In this document: one piece after another, positions 42,814 to 51,084 of the stretch
How the letters are laid out: each line of letters starts with the position of its first letter
Numbering within the stretch: the first letter of the stretch is position 1
Assembly: GCA_020444265.1 (NCBI GenBank)
Contig: JAHLLH010000004.1
Span: 1 to 64,000 of the forward strand
Length of the DNA stretch: 64,000 bases
Origin: a bacterium
GTDB lineage: Bacteria > Electryoneota > Electryoneia > Electryoneales > Electryoneaceae
Direction of reading: 5' to 3'
The notes under the pieces: generated by a model
Told to the model about the DNA's origin: nothing
Database searches by the model: none
What the model saw: only the letters and a program-made list of their open reading frames with translations
Translations under genes and position numbers: made by a program

Positions 42814-45675
42814 GTGGCAGACAAATACGTTTATTCTTTCGGTAGCGGGCAAGCCGAGGGCAACGCGAAGATGAAAGAGTTGCTCGGTGGTAAGGGGGCG
42901 AACCTCGCCGAGATGACCAACCTGGGACTCCCGGTCCCGCCTGGATTTACAATCAGCACCGAAATGTGCAACGAGTATTTCGAGTCCGGCGGCAAGCTGC
43001 CTGATTCGCTGATTCAGGAAGTGAAAAAAGCGATGCGCCAGGTGGAGCGCATCATGGGTCGCAAATTTGGCGACAAAAAAAACCCACTGCTGGTCAGTGT
43101 CCGTTCCGGCGCGCGCCAGTCGATGCCCGGCATGATGGACACCGTCCTCAACGTCGGTCTTTCCACCGAAACTCTTCCTGGCCTGATCGAAATGACTGGT
43201 GGGGATGAGCGTTTTGCCTACGATGCTTATCGTCGTCTCATCATGATGTACGCCGATGTGGTGATGGAAAAGGCCGCAGGGATTGAGCCGGAGCGCGATG
43301 ACCTCGCCGTCCGTGCCCGTCTCGAAGACCTGATGGACGGCATCAAGGAAGCCAAGGGCTACGCCACAGACCGTGAACTGACCGCCGAAGATCTGAAGAT
43401 TCTCTCAATGCAGTTTAAGGCCACCGTGCGCGGTGTGCTCGGCCAGCGTTTTCCCGATGATCCCTGGGAGCAGCTCTGGGGTGGCATCCGTGCAGTCTTC
43501 CAGTCCTGGATTGGTAAGCGTGCGGTTTCTTACCGCAACATCGAAGGCATCCCGCACAACTGGGGTACCGCAGTCAACGTGCAGACGATGGTCTTCGGAA
43601 ACCTGGATGACGATTCCGCGACGGGTGTTGCGTTTACCCGTGACCCCTCGACGGGCGAGAATGTCTTCTATGGTGAGTGGCTGCGTAACGCGCAAGGCGA
43701 AGATGTAGTCGCGGGTATCCGCACCCCGAACGCTTTGAACCTCGCTTCGAAACGTGAAGGCAGCAACGATCACCTCGCCAGCCTCGAAGAAGAGATGTCC
43801 GAGCTGTACGACGAGCTAAGCGGCTTCCGTACTCGTCTTGAGACCCACTACCGCGACATGCAGGACCTCGAGTTTACGATCGAACGTGGTCGTCTCTGGA
43901 TGTTGCAGACCCGTGTCGGCAAGCGTAATGGTGTCGCAGCTGTTCGTATGGCAGTGGACATGGTAAACGAGAAAATGATCTCACGCGAAGAGGCGCTGCT
44001 TCGCATCAAGCCCTCGCAGCTCGACGAATTACTGCACCCGATGCTTGATCCGGCGGCAGAACGCGAAGCCTGGAAGTTGGCCAAGGGTCTGCCTGCAGGC
44101 CCCGGCGGTGCGGTTGGACGAATTGTGCTGGATAGTGATAAAGCGAAACGTTGGGCAGAGCAGGGCCGTAAGGTCATCCTCGTCCGTACCGAAACCAGTC
44201 CGGAAGATGTTGATGGTATGAAGGCTGCGGAAGGAATCCTCACCAGCCGTGGCGGGATGACCAGCCATGCGGCCCTCGTGGCACGTGGTTGGGGCAAGTG
44301 CTGCATCGCAGGCGCGAGTGATCTGAAGATCGATTACCGTGAACGGTCGGTGACCACAGCCCTCGGAACCACCTTGAACGAAGGTGACTGGATCAGCTTG
44401 AACGGTTCCACCGGTATCGTCTACCAGGGTCAGCTCGCAGTGATGGCTGCCGACCCGGAGAAGATGGACGAGTACAATGAACTGATGAGCTGGGCGGATG
44501 AGATCCGTCGCCTCGGCATCCGTACCAACGCCGACAATCCGAACGATGCCGCGCAGGCGCGTCGCTTCGGAGCCAAGGGCATCGGCCTCTGCCGTACCGA
44601 GCACATGTTCTTCGGCGAAGAGCGAATTCGCTCGATGCGTGCCATGATTCTCGCCAAGACGGAAGAGGAGCGGGTTGCCTCGCTGAAGCGCTTGTTGCCC
44701 TTCCAGCGTGAAGATTTCTACCAGATCATGAAGGCGATGTCGCCGTTCCCAGTGAACATCCGCCTTGTTGATCCGCCACTGCACGAGTTCCTGCCGGACG
44801 AGAACGATCCGGAAGCAGTACAGGAAGTGGCCGATGAGATGGAAGTCGATGCCGGGAAGCTAAGCAGCCGCATCCACGAGCTGCGTGAGCTGAACCCGAT
44901 GCTGGGCCATCGTGGCTGTCGTCTCGGTATCACGATTCCGGCTGTCACCGAGATGCAGGCGCGTGCCATCCTCGAAGCGACTGCCAAGCTGACTCTCGAA
45001 GGTGTCGAAGTGCATCCCGAGATCATGGTCCCGCTCGTTGGCAACTATCTCGAGTTCGAGAACCAGCGCGACATCATCATGAAGACTGCCGAGCAGGTGA
45101 AAAAGAGCACCGGCTGCAGCGAGCTGCACTTCAAGGTTGGCACGATGATCGAGGTGCCTCGTGCCGCGATCACCGCCGATGAAATCGCTCCGATTGCACA
45201 GTTCTTCAGCTTCGGGACCAACGACTTGACCCAGATGGGTTGCGGGTTCAGCCGTGACGATTCGGCGACTTTCCTCCCGCATTATCTCGAAGCGGGAATC
45301 TACCAGGACGATCCTTTCCAGTCGATTGATCAGAAGGGTGTTGGCCAACTTGTACGGATCGCGGTGGAGAAGGGACGTGCGGCGAACAAGGATCTGCACC
45401 TCGGGATCTGTGGCGAACACGGTGGAGACCCGGCTTCGATCGAATTCTTCGATGAGGTTGGACTCGACTATGTTTCCTGCTCACCTTTCCGTGTCCCGAT
45501 TGCACGGCTTGCGGCGGCGCAGTCAACCTTGCGTCACAACGGCGGTCCGAAGCCGGTAGAGGATGCCCCGAAAGCTGGTACGGCGGCAAAGAAGGCAGCC
45601 CCTGCCAAGAAGACGGCGGCCAAGAAGCCAGCGGCACGGAAAACAACCGCGAACCCTCGGACGAAGAAGTCCTGA
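42814..45675 (+). CDS. ppdK: pyruvate, phosphate dikinase with histone-like tail
   Basis: Interconverts pyruvate + ATP + Pi and PEP + AMP + PPi. 953 residues from the GTG at 42814 (GGAGGGG leader). The N-terminal nucleotide domain includes GGKGANLAEMTNLGLPVPPG. The phosphohistidine is in GGMTSHAALVARGWGKCC. The C-terminal PEP domain has FSFGTNDLTQM and CGEHGGDPASI with the catalytic cysteine. The usual length is about 875-910. The extra tail (about 909-953) is rich in Lys, Ala and Pro (AAKKAAPAKKTAAKKPAARK), like histone H1 or bacterial Hc1. In an anaerobe it fits PPi-linked glycolysis or gluconeogenesis. Confidence 0.96.
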   Translation: MADKYVYSFGSGQAEGNAKMKELLGGKGANLAEMTNLGLPVPPGFTISTEMCNEYFESGGKLPDSLIQEVKKAMRQVERIMGRKFGDKKNPLLVSVRSGARQSMPGMMDTVLNVGLSTETLPGLIEMTGGDERFAYDAYRRLIMMYADVVMEKAAGIEPERDDLAVRARLEDLMDGIKEAKGYATDRELTAEDLKILSMQFKATVRGVLGQRFPDDPWEQLWGGIRAVFQSWIGKRAVSYRNIEGIPHNWGTAVNVQTMVFGNLDDDSATGVAFTRDPSTGENVFYGEWLRNAQGEDVVAGIRTPNALNLASKREGSNDHLASLEEEMSELYDELSGFRTRLETHYRDMQDLEFTIERGRLWMLQTRVGKRNGVAAVRMAVDMVNEKMISREEALLRIKPSQLDELLHPMLDPAAEREAWKLAKGLPAGPGGAVGRIVLDSDKAKRWAEQGRKVILVRTETSPEDVDGMKAAEGILTSRGGMTSHAALVARGWGKCCIAGASDLKIDYRERSVTTALGTTLNEGDWISLNGSTGIVYQGQLAVMAADPEKMDEYNELMSWADEIRRLGIRTNADNPNDAAQARRFGAKGIGLCRTEHMFFGEERIRSMRAMILAKTEEERVASLKRLLPFQREDFYQIMKAMSPFPVNIRLVDPPLHEFLPDENDPEAVQEVADEMEVDAGKLSSRIHELRELNPMLGHRGCRLGITIPAVTEMQARAILEATAKLTLEGVEVHPEIMVPLVGNYLEFENQRDIIMKTAEQVKKSTGCSELHFKVGTMIEVPRAAITADEIAPIAQFFSFGTNDLTQMGCGFSRDDSATFLPHYLEAGIYQDDPFQSIDQKGVGQLVRIAVEKGRAANKDLHLGICGEHGGDPASIEFFDEVGLDYVSCSPFRVPIARLAAAQSTLRHNGGPKPVEDAPKAGTAAKKAAPAKKTAAKKPAARKTTANPRTKKS

Positions 45676-45744
45676 GCGGTGACCGCTGAAGGATGCCATG
45701 CGATGGATCGAGGGATCTGACTTTGCGGTCTCTGGGCGCGTTTA

Positions 45745-45795
45745 CTGTACTGGGTGGCCCGGGCACTCCGTTGCCCGGGTTTCACACCCGGTTGG
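45745..45795. repeat. GTAC-GGTGGCCC...TTGCCCGGGTTTCA repeat, copy 2
   Basis: Contains the hairpin CCCGGGCA-CTCCGT-TGCCCGGG (45758-45779). Matches 20580-20640 except for a short insertion in that copy. It begins 70 bp after the ppdK stop. Confidence 0.6.
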
Positions 45796-45881
45796 TCGGT
45801 TCAGGATCTATACGACCAGATGAATCGGTCCACATGAGTGGGACGCAACCGAGACGAACCGAACGACGAAAGGCGATGCGG

Positions 45882-47852
45882 ATGGGTCGGTTACGCACCT
45901 TCTTCCTGACAAGCTTAATTCTTCTCGCGGGTGTGACAGTTGTCCATGCGCAGGTGGATACGATTGCGAAGCGGCCGTACTATGAGTTGACTGCTTCCCT
46001 GGCTCCGACTCAACACCGGGCCACAGGATCCCTGCTGTTGCGCTATGTGAACCAGACAGGTGCAGATCTGCACCAGCTGGTTTTCGCAATGGACAACCCG
46101 CAGCAACGGGAAGACCTGATCAGCAGAGTGCGTGTCAACCGCCGCTCCGCGGAAGTCACCTGGTTTTTCAAGGACCAGGGGGCACCGTTCGACGGGTTCG
46201 AGCTCGATGCGAAACGATCCATGCCGCCGGATGTGGTCTCTGAGGTGGAGATCTCCTTCCAGAGTCAGACGGCAGTGGATCGTGATGATTTGGTTCTTTA
46301 TCAAGGTGACTGGTTCCCCCGTGTTGTCGGACCTCCAGACACCACGGGGGTAACCGTCGACCGTTCCCTGATGGATGTCGATGGTACCATCGACTACCCG
46401 GTGGAATGGCGCGGCGCTCTCTCTGGTCTGATCTTGCGTGAGGATGCCATCGGCGACCGTGTCGAACTCTTCAACGCCGCCGCCGGTATCAAGCATTACG
46501 GTATTGTGATGGGCCGTAACCTGCGCATCCTCGAGGATGAGCTCTATGGGATATCGGTCCGCACCTTCACCCCTTCCGACGATGAAGACTGGGGCAGTCG
46601 AGTCCTGCGTCAGATTAGCGAAGTCGTGGAGTACTACAAACGACGCACGCCGGTCACCCCCCCTCTCATCCTCAACGTGGTTCCCGATGGTGCAGACAAG
46701 CAGCACGCTTCCGTTCTGTTTGCCAACACCCTCACCCTACCCTATCGACCCGGGCAACACACCGCCGACATCAGTCTCGAGCTGGGACGCGCACTTACCG
46801 AACTTTACTGGGGATTTGGCGGGGCAGCCGGCCCAGATGTTCGCATCTCGGCGATGGAGCAGGCGTTCAGTCATTATGGTGTGTTGATGTGGTCGCGTGA
46901 AACGAATCGCGATACCTCCTGGGTCGAACAGGTTGACAGTCGGTTCCATGCGGGGTTGTTGGCACGTCACCATCCCGCCATCAAGGAGCCGGTCGGCGAC
47001 CCGATGGAGAATGGATTTGCTGGCGAGGTGGGGGCGGCCAATGCTTTCCTTACCCTGCGGATGTTGGAAAATTCCCTGCCACCCGGCTCGTTTGCCGAAC
47101 TCTACGACAAGGCTATCGTCCAGTACGCCCACCACGGGATGGACCGCGACAAATTGACAGATCTGCTGGCCGAGCAGGGACTCTCCGTTGACGATAGCAT
47201 GCTTGATGCATTCGACAATGGGTTGCCGTTGATGGATGCCAGGATTGTCTACACGGAAAACCGTGGTCAGATTCTGGATGCCTGGGCAACCGAAGTGAGG
47301 GTCCAGCGGACCGGTGCGGACGCCTTGCTGATCCCGGTTGGAATCGTCCAGACCGACGGCACCCTGTTTATCGAGGTGCTTCAGCCGGGACGTGACTCTG
47401 TGCTGCTGCGTTCACCACTGCCCCCGGCACGGACAGTGATTGACCCGGAACAGACCTTACCCTTGCTTAGTTCGGCAGGTGTCGATGCAGAAGCGGTCGG
47501 GCTGGTAGCCGTAGCCTTGGCTCAGGAAGAACGGTGGCCCGAACTGCGCGACCTGATCGACCATCTGGATCGAGAAGGATTGCCGAGGACTGGCGAGGTG
47601 GCAAACTTCTGGGCAGAAGCCTTACTGCATACCGGCTACTACACCCAGGCGAGGGATCTGCTGCACGAGGCGGTGCAAAGCGGTAGCGGGGATGATGAGT
47701 TGGGCAACAATCTGCTGCTGCTGGGCAAGAGCTATGATCTGCTCGGGCAGCGATCCCAGGCGATCGAAGCCTACCGCAGCGCCGCGAACCACATTGGTGT
47801 CAGCGCCGAGGCGACCCACCTGATCGAGACACCGTATACACAAGCGAATTGA
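45882..47852 (+). CDS. secreted M1-peptidase-like protein lacking the zinc motif
   Basis: 656 residues from MGRLRTFFLTSLILLAG (AAAGG 8 nt upstream); signal peptide to VVHAQ. The N-terminal domain (YELTASLAPTQHRATGSLLLRYVNQTG) matches the M1 aminopeptidase beta-domain. In the catalytic domain the helix expected to carry HEXXH reads SLELGRALTELYWGF, so the zinc histidines are gone and it should be inactive as a peptidase. The C-terminal region has TPR-like helices (YYTQARDLLHEAV, GQRSQAIEAYRSA). Probably a binding or scaffold protein in the periplasm. A terminator follows. Confidence 0.7.
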   Translation: MGRLRTFFLTSLILLAGVTVVHAQVDTIAKRPYYELTASLAPTQHRATGSLLLRYVNQTGADLHQLVFAMDNPQQREDLISRVRVNRRSAEVTWFFKDQGAPFDGFELDAKRSMPPDVVSEVEISFQSQTAVDRDDLVLYQGDWFPRVVGPPDTTGVTVDRSLMDVDGTIDYPVEWRGALSGLILREDAIGDRVELFNAAAGIKHYGIVMGRNLRILEDELYGISVRTFTPSDDEDWGSRVLRQISEVVEYYKRRTPVTPPLILNVVPDGADKQHASVLFANTLTLPYRPGQHTADISLELGRALTELYWGFGGAAGPDVRISAMEQAFSHYGVLMWSRETNRDTSWVEQVDSRFHAGLLARHHPAIKEPVGDPMENGFAGEVGAANAFLTLRMLENSLPPGSFAELYDKAIVQYAHHGMDRDKLTDLLAEQGLSVDDSMLDAFDNGLPLMDARIVYTENRGQILDAWATEVRVQRTGADALLIPVGIVQTDGTLFIEVLQPGRDSVLLRSPLPPARTVIDPEQTLPLLSSAGVDAEAVGLVAVALAQEERWPELRDLIDHLDREGLPRTGEVANFWAEALLHTGYYTQARDLLHEAVQSGSGDDELGNNLLLLGKSYDLLGQRSQAIEAYRSAANHIGVSAEATHLIETPYTQAN

Positions 47853-47900
47853 TTGGAACAGGTGCATGCCGGGGGCTCCAACCCCGGACCACTCGACTGG

Positions 47901-47923
47901 CCCGACACTTTAGTGTCGGGTTT
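47901..47923 (+). terminator. terminator after M1-like gene
   Basis: Stem CCCGACACT/AGTGTCGGG with a TTT tail, 48 bp past the stop. Confidence 0.7.
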
Positions 47924-48014
47924 CGTCTGAGTGCGTCACCCTTCGCCGGTCGCAAAACGATTTAGTGGCCTGGGTTTCAGCTCCGTCTCCTACTTGCAGA
48001 CAGGTCCCCACCCC

Positions 48015-48204
48015 GTCATTGCGAACAAGCGGCGACAGCCGCGTCGTGTGGCAATCTGCTCTTGATTGCAGCTCGCACGAGCGGCAGAGGGGTGATGGGG
48101 GGGCGGGGTGCTCGAGGATGTGGGAGTCCTCGGCGATCCCCTTCAGGCGATGACCGCCGTCAGGGGAGTGCAAGAGCAGATTGCTTCACTTCGCTCGCAA
48201 TGAC
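48015..48204. repeat. MITE-like 190-bp element, copy 2
   Basis: Begins GTCATTGCGAACAAGC and ends TCGCTCGCAATGAC, an inverted terminal pair. It shares GGCGAC-GCCGCG, GGCAATCTGC, CGTCAGGGGA and AGAGCAGATTGCTTC blocks with 20651-20838. It occupies most of the 473-bp gap between two convergent genes. Confidence 0.7.
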
Positions 48205-48228
48205 GTGTTGGGGATCGGGTGAGAGTAA

Positions 48229-48264
48229 AAGGTTCCGTCAGGTCCGTGGACCTGACGGAACCTT
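48229..48264. repeat. perfect 17-bp-arm GTCAGGTC hairpin
   Basis: Arms of 17 bp around a 2-nt GT centre (left arm ends GTCAGGTCC). This is the longest member of the GTCAGGTC/GACCTGAC family. It lies just outside the MITE copy at 48.0-48.2 kb. Confidence 0.75.
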
Positions 48265-48278
48265 ACTCTATAAATAAA

Positions 48279-48300
48279 CCCGACTTGCAAGCACGTCGGG
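48279..48300 (-). terminator. gpmA terminator
   Basis: CCCGAC/GTCGGG stem with a TTGC-AA-GCA inner helix. On the minus strand it is followed by TTTATTTATAG. 26 bp past the gpmA stop. Confidence 0.7.
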
Positions 48301-48325
48301 CCACCCATCTATACTACACAATTCG

Positions 48326-49072
48326 TTACTGTTTCTTCCCCTGGTTCGCGACTGCCTGCATCGCAGCGGCGATCTTTTCCTGGTCGCCCAGGTAGTAATG
48401 CTTGATCGGCTTGAGGTTCTCGTCAAGTTCGTAGACCAGCGGCACTCCAGTCGGGATATTGAGGCCGACAATCTCATCGTCGCTGATGTCGTCAAGGTAC
48501 TTGACCAGGGCACGCAGGCTGTTGCCGTGCGCCGCGATCAGGACACGTTTGCCCGCCTTGATTTCCGGGGCGATCGTTTCGTGCCAGTAGGGGAGGAAAC
48601 GCGCCACGGTATCCTTCAGGCATTCGGTCAGGGGAAGTTCATCTGCAGAGAGGTCGGCGTAACGACGGTCCTTGCCGGGGTTGCGATCATCGTCTTCGGC
48701 TAGGGCTGGTGGCGGGGTGTCGTAGCTGCGACGCCAGATCTTAACCTGGTCCTCGCCGTGCTTCTCTGCGGTTTCCGCCTTGTTCAAACCCTGCAACGCG
48801 CCGTAATGACGCTCATTGAGGCGCCAGTTGCGAATGACTGGTACCCACATCAGGTCCATTTCGTCGAGGGCGATCCAGAGGGTGCGGATGGCACGTTTCA
48901 GCAAGGAAGTGAAGGCGAGATCAAACGTGAAGCCTTCTTCCAATAGTGTCTTGCCTGCGGTATGTGCTTCCCCGAGGCCCTTTTCCGACAGGTCGACATC
49001 GGTCCAACCGGTGAACCGGTTTTCACGGTTCCAATCACTCTCGCCATGGCGCAGCAATACGACTTTGTACAC
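48326..49072 (-). CDS. gpmA: 2,3-bisphosphoglycerate-dependent phosphoglycerate mutase
   Basis: 248 residues. Phosphohistidine motif [12 protein letters not shown] at the N-terminus, [12 protein letters not shown] in the middle and the second catalytic histidine in [13 protein letters not shown]. The C-terminal tail ([15 protein letters not shown]) is the flexible lid typical of dPGM. It interconverts 3- and 2-phosphoglycerate; with ppdK nearby it supports lower glycolysis. Flanked on both sides by repeat hairpins; monocistronic. Confidence 0.96.
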   Translation of the reverse strand: MYKVVLLRHGESDWNRENRFTGWTDVDLSEKGLGEAHTAGKTLLEEGFTFDLAFTSLLKRAIRTLWIALDEMDLMWVPVIRNWRLNERHYGALQGLNKAETAEKHGEDQVKIWRRSYDTPPPALAEDDDRNPGKDRRYADLSADELPLTECLKDTVARFLPYWHETIAPEIKAGKRVLIAAHGNSLRALVKYLDDISDDEIVGLNIPTGVPLVYELDENLKPIKHYYLGDQEKIAAAMQAVANQGKKQ

Positions 49073-49110
49073 GCTCCTACTCCTTCTCGCTTCTTTGCGA
49101 CGCTCGTTCC

Positions 49111-49161
49111 GCCAGGTCTCCTGACCTGGCAGATCATCGGTCAGGTCGGGAGACCTGACCG
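49111..49161. repeat. double GTCAGGTC-type hairpin upstream of gpmA
   Basis: GCCAGGTC-TCCT-GACCTGGC (49111-49130) and CGGTCAGGTC-GGGA-GACCTGACCG (49138-49161). The second has the same arms as the dsrO-dsrP hairpin. It sits 39 bp upstream of the gpmA start. Confidence 0.75.
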
Positions 49162-49282
49162 AACACGTTCACTCAACCAAAGTCATGGCCAGGAATCCGG
49201 CAGTTGCCGGAAGACGAAGCAGCCTTGTTTTCTATGAAAGACCTTACTTCGTCGGGCACAGAGCTCCCCTCTCCCAATGACT

Positions 49283-50821
49283 TTATTTCTTCTTCCCTTT
49301 GCCCTTCCCCTGCTGCTTCTGCGCTTGCTTGAACTTGTCGGCAAACAGGTCGCCCAGGGTGCCGGTCTGCGGGGTTTCACGCAGATTACGACGGTGTGCA
49401 TGGCAATTGGCTAAGCGCAAGGGATAGAAAGTGCACTGAGCTTCGAGGCACTTGTCCGGTGGGCAGAACCATTCCGGCATGCTCTCGTCGGGGCGCAGAT
49501 CCGTTCGCACCATTTCGATGATTTCCTGCCACGACAGGGCAGAGGGTTCCACATCCTGTGCTTTTGGAGACCCACGGTTCAACAGCTTGAGTGACGGGTG
49601 TAGAAACCAGCCTTCCACCAGGCCTACATCGTTGATGTTGCGCGGCGGTTTCCGTCCATTCCCCTTGCGCTTGACAATTTCTGCGGCACGTAACCGTCCC
49701 GAAATCCGTGTCAAATTGAGGATCGGGCTGCCATCCGGCTTCTGGCCGGACTGCAGGGTCACATTGCCAGCACTGGGATCGTAGTAGAGCACCGCATTGG
49801 CTCCGCGACGATACCTCGCAGCCTTGATCGCAAGCCCATTTTTACTGGCAATAGCGACCAGCGACAGCCCACGTCCCCGGATCACTTTCGCACTGCGTTC
49901 GACCTCATCAATCGCCTGGAACCAGTCCGCTTCACGGGAAACCGCCGCCTGCAGGAAGGGGAAGACCGCCTCGAAATAGGCATCGGTGCCTTCGCCATGC
50001 AACGCTGCGAAGCCGATCATTGCGTGCGGCAACAGGATACGGCGTTCCAGCTCCAGGTCGGGCATCGCATTGTCCGCCCCGGCCAGTAGCCAGGCATCCA
50101 TCTTCAGCAATTTCTCGAGGTCACGACGAGTTTCCCAGCCACGTGCCCGCGCTTCAGTATGTGCTTCACCCTGAACCGTCCATTCCGGCATGGATTTGCG
50201 GACATGGGAGGGATCCCCGAACTCCTCGCGACGGAGGAATTCGGTCAGGGTTTTATCAAACAGCTCAGCGGTTTGCTTCAGCGGAGGCTCATCCTCGGCA
50301 CCCGCTTTCGCAAGCCCGGCGAGCAAGCTGCGCATGACATCGACCACCTTCTGGTCGTCGTCGTACAGACGGTGCAAGCCTTCCACAAGCCCGTGCGGTG
50401 CCAGCAGGTGATGGCTCGCCTCACGGCTGGTCAGCGACTGCCCTTTGGCGTCGTGATTCAGTGTGTAAGGGAGCAGGAAACGGTACTGCGGGTCTTTGTC
50501 CACCTCGAGGGCTTCTGCTACAAGTTGTGCGGCACAGGTGTCCCACTTGTCCTCGTTGTCCTGGCCTTCGACCGGGTGGGTGTCGAAACGACCCCCGCCG
50601 GTGTCCACGGTGAGGACACCTTCTTCCTCAAGCTGCTCAGCGGTTTTCCCGTCCGGCAGGTTGTTCGCGGAGACAAAAGTCAGCGGGGCATCTTCCACCC
50701 CGGGGAAAGGTTTTGTGCCGTGGACTTTGAGCATGTGCACAGCAAAGATGGCGTCGAGGTCAGGATGCTGATGGGTGATCAACCCCTTGACCGGCATTGG
50801 GCTTGGATTGGATGCTGTCAT
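49283..50821 (-). CDS. MYG1/DHH-like putative phosphoesterase, divergent
   Basis: 512 residues from MTASNPSPMPVKGL. Near the N-terminus GLITHQHPDLDAIFAVHML is a metal-type HxxPDxD motif. LTVDTGGGRFDTHP (about 70-84) resembles the DVGG-x-D-HH block of MYG1/UPF0160 proteins, and LNHDAKGQS and a helical region follow. The middle and C-terminal parts (about 290-512), including CPPDKCLEAQCTFYPLRLANC, are unlike the family, and a Lys-rich tail ends the protein (QGKGKGKKK). Could be a nuclease or nucleotide phosphoesterase; not assignable with certainty. Confidence 0.6.
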   Translation of the reverse strand: MTASNPSPMPVKGLITHQHPDLDAIFAVHMLKVHGTKPFPGVEDAPLTFVSANNLPDGKTAEQLEEEGVLTVDTGGGRFDTHPVEGQDNEDKWDTCAAQLVAEALEVDKDPQYRFLLPYTLNHDAKGQSLTSREASHHLLAPHGLVEGLHRLYDDDQKVVDVMRSLLAGLAKAGAEDEPPLKQTAELFDKTLTEFLRREEFGDPSHVRKSMPEWTVQGEAHTEARARGWETRRDLEKLLKMDAWLLAGADNAMPDLELERRILLPHAMIGFAALHGEGTDAYFEAVFPFLQAAVSREADWFQAIDEVERSAKVIRGRGLSLVAIASKNGLAIKAARYRRGANAVLYYDPSAGNVTLQSGQKPDGSPILNLTRISGRLRAAEIVKRKGNGRKPPRNINDVGLVEGWFLHPSLKLLNRGSPKAQDVEPSALSWQEIIEMVRTDLRPDESMPEWFCPPDKCLEAQCTFYPLRLANCHAHRRNLRETPQTGTLGDLFADKFKQAQKQQGKGKGKKK

Positions 50822-51084
50822 GCTGGGAAAGCTACGGAGGACGGGGACTGTATGCAACGGCGGGCTTCCTGTGGGATTGTGGCTCAAGGGCGACCTGATC
50901 TGAGAATAAAATCGAATTGCCACCAAGTCTGGTGACTCACTTGTATACTGAATGATCCCCCCGGGAAACCCGGGTCGGTGTGACGTGCAGCATTGTTGCG
51001 CCGGGAGCTCTCACCTATATTGGTGCGTCAATCAGAACCGTGGCAGGGGGGCAATGGTTAGTCCACGGCTGAGTCAGGAGTGCA

